Of a stretch of 64,000 nucleotides of DNA, positions 60,208 through 64,000 are shown piece by piece. The notes beneath the pieces were generated by a model. It was given only the letters and a program-made list of their open reading frames with translations. It was not told the origin of the DNA and searched no databases. The stretch's first letter is position 1, and each line of letters begins with the position of its first letter. The translations under genes were made by a program, and so were the position numbers. Source of the stretch: Fidelibacterota bacterium (GTDB taxonomy: Bacteria; Pseudomonadota; Alphaproteobacteria; Rhodospirillales; Rhodospirillaceae); the NCBI GenBank assembly GCA_947472795.1, contig CANJBL010000004.1, forward strand, positions 62,001-126,000, written 5' to 3'.

Positions 60208-61160
60208 TGGCTGCCCGCCACAGCATGTCTGACCTGGAAGCGCGGCTGCCGCGGGTACGCGGCCGTTACGACGCCATGGCGGACTTGGGCAAGATGACGT
60301 GGTTTCGCGTGGGCGGGCCGGCGGAGGTGTTGTTCACGCCCGCCGATGCCGAAGACTTGGGCGCGTTCCTGAAGAGCCGCCCAGCGGATGTTCCTGTGGC
60401 TGTCATTGGGCTCGGTTCAAACCTTCTGGTGCGTGACGGCGGCGTGCCGGGTGTAGTGATCCACCTGGGCAAGGCCTTCAACATTATTGCTGTGGATGGT
60501 TTGACGATCCGCTGCGGCGCAGGCGCGATTGACGCGACTGTCGCAACAGCCGCGCGCGATGCCGGTATCGCCGGTATGGAATTCTTGACCGGCATCCCCG
60601 GCACCATCGGCGGCGCCCTGCGCATGAACGCAGGCGCTTACGAGCGAGAGACCAAGGACATCTTCACCTCAGCCACAGCGCTGGATGCTGCTGGCGAAAT
60701 ACACAAACTCTCGGCCGCCGACATGGGATTCACCTATCGCCATTCCGACGTGCCGGAAGACTGGATCTTCATCGGCGCGGAATTGACGGGCACACCCGGC
60801 GACCGCCACGAGATCGCGGCACGCATGCGGACGATCCGCAGCGAGCGCGAGCAAAGCCAGCCGACGCAGGCGCGCACGGGCGGTTCGACCTTCGCCAACC
60901 CGCCGGGCAATCGCGCCTGGAAGCTGATTGATGCTGCTGGATGCCGCGGGCTGACCATGGGCGGTGCGCAAGTGTCGCCGAAACACACCAACTTCCTCAT
61001 CAACACCGGCACCGCCACGGCGGAAGATTTAGAAACTCTGGGCGAAACCGCGCGCGCGCGCGTGCAGGAACAATTCGCCGTTGATCTGGTCTGGGAAATC
61101 CGCCGCATCGGCGTGAGCAAGAATTCCGACGACGCCTTGAGCAAAGGGGCACGTTCATGA
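60204..61160 (+). CDS. murB: UDP-N-acetylenolpyruvylglucosamine reductase
   Basis: FAD enzyme, 318 residues, that reduces the enolpyruvyl group with NADPH to give UDP-MurNAc. FAD-binding parts are [13 protein letters not shown] and [31 protein letters not shown] follows. The catalytic Ser is in [10 protein letters not shown], and the C-terminal Glu in [17 protein letters not shown]. It has the type I layout. The start codons ATGATG at 60204 overlap the murC stop. Confidence 0.95.
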   Translation: MMAARHSMSDLEARLPRVRGRYDAMADLGKMTWFRVGGPAEVLFTPADAEDLGAFLKSRPADVPVAVIGLGSNLLVRDGGVPGVVIHLGKAFNIIAVDGLTIRCGAGAIDATVATAARDAGIAGMEFLTGIPGTIGGALRMNAGAYERETKDIFTSATALDAAGEIHKLSAADMGFTYRHSDVPEDWIFIGAELTGTPGDRHEIAARMRTIRSEREQSQPTQARTGGSTFANPPGNRAWKLIDAAGCRGLTMGGAQVSPKHTNFLINTGTATAEDLETLGETARARVQEQFAVDLVWEIRRIGVSKNSDDALSKGARS

Positions 61161-62080
61161 CGCGCCCCACGTCCATTCGTCGCATCGCCGTGCTCGGCGG
61201 CGGCTTTTCAAAAGAAAGAGACGTGTCGCTGGTCTCGGGCCGCGCGGCAGAACGCGCGCTGAAGGCTAAGGGGTTCGATGTGAGCTTCATCGATGTTGCC
61301 CGCGATATCCCTGCACTGGTGTCGGCGATCGCCGCCGCGAAGCCCGACGTGGTCTTCAATGCCCTGCACGGCCGTTACGGCGAGGACGGTTGCATCCAGG
61401 GCCTCCTGGACATGATGGCCCTGCCCTACACCAACTCCGGCCGCCTCGCCTCCGCCGTCGCCATGGACAAGCCCGCGGCCAAGCGCATGTTTGCCGCTGC
61501 TGGAATTTCTGTTGCCGAAGAGCGCGTGGTGACGGTCGCGGAAGCCGAGCGCGGCGACGTTATGGACCGCCCCTATGTACTGAAGCCCGTGAACGAAGGC
61601 TCTAGTGTCGGCGTGAAGATCGTGCGCCCCGGCGACAACCGCCCGCCGCTTGATGACCTGGGCCTTGCCGCCGATGACCTCATCATGGCCGAACGCTTTA
61701 TCCCAGGCCGCGAAGTGACCGTAGCGGTCATGGGCGATAGAGCCCTGGCTGTCACCGAAATCACGACCGCGCGCGACTTCTACGATTATGAAGCCAAGTA
61801 CGCCAAAGGCGGCTCGGCCCACATCCTGCCGGCCAAACTCCCGCGCGGCCAATACGAACGCGCCATGGAACTGTCGCTAAAAGCACACAAGGCGCTGGGC
61901 TGCCGCGGCGTGAGCCGCGCCGACCTGCGCCTCGATGGCGATGAATTCTTCATGCTCGAAGTCAACACCCAGCCGGGACTTACGCCCACGTCGCTGGTAC
62001 CCGAACAAGCGGCCCATGTTGGCCTGAGCTTTGAAGACCTGATGGTTTGGATGGTGGAGAACGCGCAATGCGACGCCTAG
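61157..62080 (+). CDS. ddl: D-alanine:D-alanine ligase
   Basis: ATP-grasp ligase, 307 residues, that makes D-Ala-D-Ala for MurF. It opens with VLGGGFSKERDVSLVSGRA (Glu of the first D-Ala site). The grasp region includes VLKPVNEGSSVGVKIV; metal and phosphate ligands are in FFMLEVNTQPGLTPTSLVPE. The DdlB length (about 306) fits. ATGA overlap with murB; its last 13 bases overlap ftsQ. Confidence 0.96.
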   Translation: MTRPTSIRRIAVLGGGFSKERDVSLVSGRAAERALKAKGFDVSFIDVARDIPALVSAIAAAKPDVVFNALHGRYGEDGCIQGLLDMMALPYTNSGRLASAVAMDKPAAKRMFAAAGISVAEERVVTVAEAERGDVMDRPYVLKPVNEGSSVGVKIVRPGDNRPPLDDLGLAADDLIMAERFIPGREVTVAVMGDRALAVTEITTARDFYDYEAKYAKGGSAHILPAKLPRGQYERAMELSLKAHKALGCRGVSRADLRLDGDEFFMLEVNTQPGLTPTSLVPEQAAHVGLSFEDLMVWMVENAQCDA

Positions 62081-62913
62081 TAGAATTTGTGAGCGTATCG
62101 CGTAAGGCCCTCGCCTGGACGGGCGTGTGCCTTGCCGTTGTGGGTACAGGTGCCGCGCTCAAATTCACCAACCTCGGCACATCCGTGGGCACGACACTGA
62201 CCAACGCACATGGTTCCATGGTCGATACCAGTGCCAGCCTTGGCATGCGCCTCAACGCGCTGACGGTTGAAGGCCGTGACAAGACACCGCGCGAAGAACT
62301 ACTGGCTGCTCTCGACATCGAGCGCGGCGCACCCATTCTATCCATCGACGTCGCGCAAGCACGCACCGCGGTCGAAGCGCTGCCGTGGGTGAAGACCGCC
62401 AAGGTCGAGCGCCGCCTGCCCGACGCCGTGCACATCATGATCGAAGAGCGCACGCCCTATGCGCTGTGGCAACGCGGTAAGCGCTATACGCTCGTTGATT
62501 GCGACGGCAAATCCATCGTCGATGTGCCCACCGCCGATCAATCCCTGCCGCTCATTGTTGGCCCCGATGCACCGGCGCACGTCGCCGATCTGTTCGACGT
62601 CCTGCGCGCCGAGAATGATCTCGCGCAGCGCGTCCGCGCCGCCGTGCGTGTCGGAGACCGCCGCTGGAACATCTATCTCGACTCCTTTGAGGGCGGTATC
62701 GCCGTGCGCCTACCGGAAGAAGACATGGCCGGAGCCTGGACGCGCCTCGCCACATTGGAACGCGACCACAAGATTCTCGAACGCGATCTCGATTTCATCG
62801 ATCTGCGTCTGGAAGACCGGCTTGTCGTGCGCGTGCACAAGGAGCCGGGCCAAGAGCCGCTGCCTGCCAAAAAGAAGTCCGCCGCAAGTGCGGGCCCTAA
62901 ACAAAACATCTGA
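62068..62913 (+). CDS. ftsQ: Cell division protein FtsQ
   Basis: Bitopic divisome scaffold, 281 residues: short cytosolic start, membrane helix (about 13-34), then a POTRA domain containing ILSIDVAQARTAVEALPWVK and AKVERRLPDAVHIMIEER, then the FtsQ beta domain, with DFIDLRLEDRLVVRV near its end and a Lys-rich tail. The ATG at 62068 has GGAGA eight bases before it; an in-frame TTG at 62047 is less likely. It begins inside the end of ddl. Confidence 0.92.
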   Translation: MRRLVEFVSVSRKALAWTGVCLAVVGTGAALKFTNLGTSVGTTLTNAHGSMVDTSASLGMRLNALTVEGRDKTPREELLAALDIERGAPILSIDVAQARTAVEALPWVKTAKVERRLPDAVHIMIEERTPYALWQRGKRYTLVDCDGKSIVDVPTADQSLPLIVGPDAPAHVADLFDVLRAENDLAQRVRAAVRVGDRRWNIYLDSFEGGIAVRLPEEDMAGAWTRLATLERDHKILERDLDFIDLRLEDRLVVRVHKEPGQEPLPAKKKSAASAGPKQNI

Positions 62914-62962
62914 GGACGGACCATGACTGCAATTTTCGGTATGCGACAGAGGAGTTCCACAG

Positions 62963-64000
62963 ATGGCTAAGCCAATTCCGCGCAACAGTTCGATCGCCGC
63001 CCTCGATGTGGGTACTACCAAAGTTGCCTGCATCATCGCTCAGATGGGCGCTCAGGAAAACGGGGGCGATGATTTCCACGTCACCGGCGTGGGCCATCAT
63101 CGCTCGCGCGGCATGCGCTCGGGCCAGATCACCAACCTCGACGAAGCGGAAGCCTCCGTGCGCGCCGCCGTCGATGCCGCCGAGCAGATGAGCAACAGCC
63201 GCATCGACAAGGTGTTCCTGAACATGTCCTGCGGTACGCCGCAGTCCACGCGCGTGGATGTGGAACTGGCGGTCTCGGGCCATCAGATCCGCGATACCGA
63301 CGTGCGCCGCGTGCTCGATCATGGCAGCGCCCAGTACGACGCCACGGACCGCGAACTGATCCACTGCATCCCGACGGGCTATTCCATCGACGGCGGCAAC
63401 GGCATCCTCGATCCGCGCGGCATGTACGGCGACAAGCTGGGGGTGAACATCCACCTCGTCACCGCCGCCATGGGCCCGGCGCGTAATCTCAATTCCGTCA
63501 TCGACCGCTGCGACCTGGATATCGAGGAGCGCGTGGTCACCCCTTACGCCTCCGGCCTCGCCTGTCTCGTCGATGACGAGAAGGATCTGGGTGTGACCGT
63601 CATCGACATGGGCGGTGGCACCACCTCCATCGCGGTCTTCATGGAAAGCCAGGTGGTCTACGTGGATACGCTGCCCTTGGGCGGCAACCACATCACCGGC
63701 GATATCGCCAAGGGCCTGTCCACACCGGTTGCCAAAGCCGAGCGCCTGAAGACAATTTACGGCAGCGTCATGCAGGCGCCGGGCGATTCCCGCGAACTGC
63801 TCAAGGTTCCCCTCGTCGGTGAAGAAGACGAAGAGAGCGCCAACGAAGTGCCGAAGTCGCTGCTGGTGCAGATCGTTCAGGCGCGCGTGGAAGAGACACT
63901 GGAACTCGTGCGCAACCACCTGGAAGCCTCCGGCTTCGCCAAGATGGCGGGCCGGCGTGTCGTGCTCACGGGCGGCGGCAGCCAGCTGGAAGGCGTGCGC
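62963..64000 (+). CDS. ftsA: Cell division protein FtsA, partial (runs off the right edge)
   Basis: Actin-like ATPase that ties FtsZ to the membrane and activates septal synthesis. The first 346 residues are present: phosphate-1 loop IAALDVGTTKVACIIA, the 1C domain (VFLNMSCGTPQSTRVDVE), VIDMGGGTTSIAVF (phosphate 2) and the adenosine motif VVLTGGGSQLEGV at the very edge. The membrane-binding C-terminal helix is outside the window. ATG at 62963 with AGGAG nine bases upstream. A gap of 49 bases separates it from ftsQ, the first real spacing since murD. Confidence 0.96.
   Translation, partial: MAKPIPRNSSIAALDVGTTKVACIIAQMGAQENGGDDFHVTGVGHHRSRGMRSGQITNLDEAEASVRAAVDAAEQMSNSRIDKVFLNMSCGTPQSTRVDVELAVSGHQIRDTDVRRVLDHGSAQYDATDRELIHCIPTGYSIDGGNGILDPRGMYGDKLGVNIHLVTAAMGPARNLNSVIDRCDLDIEERVVTPYASGLACLVDDEKDLGVTVIDMGGGTTSIAVFMESQVVYVDTLPLGGNHITGDIAKGLSTPVAKAERLKTIYGSVMQAPGDSRELLKVPLVGEEDEESANEVPKSLLVQIVQARVEETLELVRNHLEASGFAKMAGRRVVLTGGGSQLEGVR

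Overview
The window is 64 kb of a high-GC, gene-dense alphaproteobacterial chromosome. Four things point to Alphaproteobacteria: a circularly permuted two-piece tmRNA gene, the alpha-type ClpXP adaptor SspB, a HdaA-type DnaA regulator behind a DUF2066 protein, and an EipB-type (DUF1849) envelope protein cut by the left edge. The genus cannot be fixed from the sequence. Meso-DAP-type MurE and the envelope genes show a Gram-negative cell. I saw no tRNA, 16S/23S rRNA, CRISPR array, prophage or classical transposase.

Left part (1-24 kb), mostly housekeeping: a diguanylate cyclase, aspS, ribonuclease D, a polyphosphate block (ppk-ppx, with a SixA-like phosphatase), a TonB-dependent receptor paired with a secreted tyrosine phosphatase behind four 11-bp repeats that resemble a PHO box, hdaA/DUF2066, purM, an EamA transporter, purN, ndk, holC, the hflK-hflC-degP-like quality-control operon, and the Mrp Fe-S carrier. 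Two 86%-identical small GIY-YIG proteins lie in opposite orientations about 3.5 kb apart. Both are bracketed by the same CCTGGG palindromes, and a copy of the palindrome pair without the gene lies at 18.8 kb.

Middle part (24-46 kb), more accessory: two tandem paralogous secreted serine proteases; folA and thyA; the permuted ssrA followed by a 94-bp tandem hairpin repeat and sspB; a class I fumarase; a low-GC two-gene island (DUF262 protein plus HEPN-type nuclease); an alpha/beta hydrolase whose 5' end looks damaged at the island border; a TPR protein; a class II fumarase; a ribbon-helix-helix protein; a large AsmA protein that seems to start at CTG; a DmdC-like acyl-CoA dehydrogenase; an ECF sigma factor with small membrane proteins; and an AmiD-type amidase.

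Right part (46-64 kb): rnpB with its own terminator, then the division and cell wall (dcw) cluster in one direction: mraZ-rsmH-ftsL-ftsI-murE-murF-mraY-murD-ftsW-murG-murC-murB-ddl-ftsQ-ftsA, the last cut by the right edge. Most junctions overlap by 1-14 bp, so this is one translationally coupled operon, with a MraZ-type operator over its promoter.

The strongest leads are the DUF262-HEPN pair, the GIY-YIG/palindrome cassettes and their gene-less derivative, and a repeated pattern in which short tandem duplications span the stop codon of five unrelated genes.
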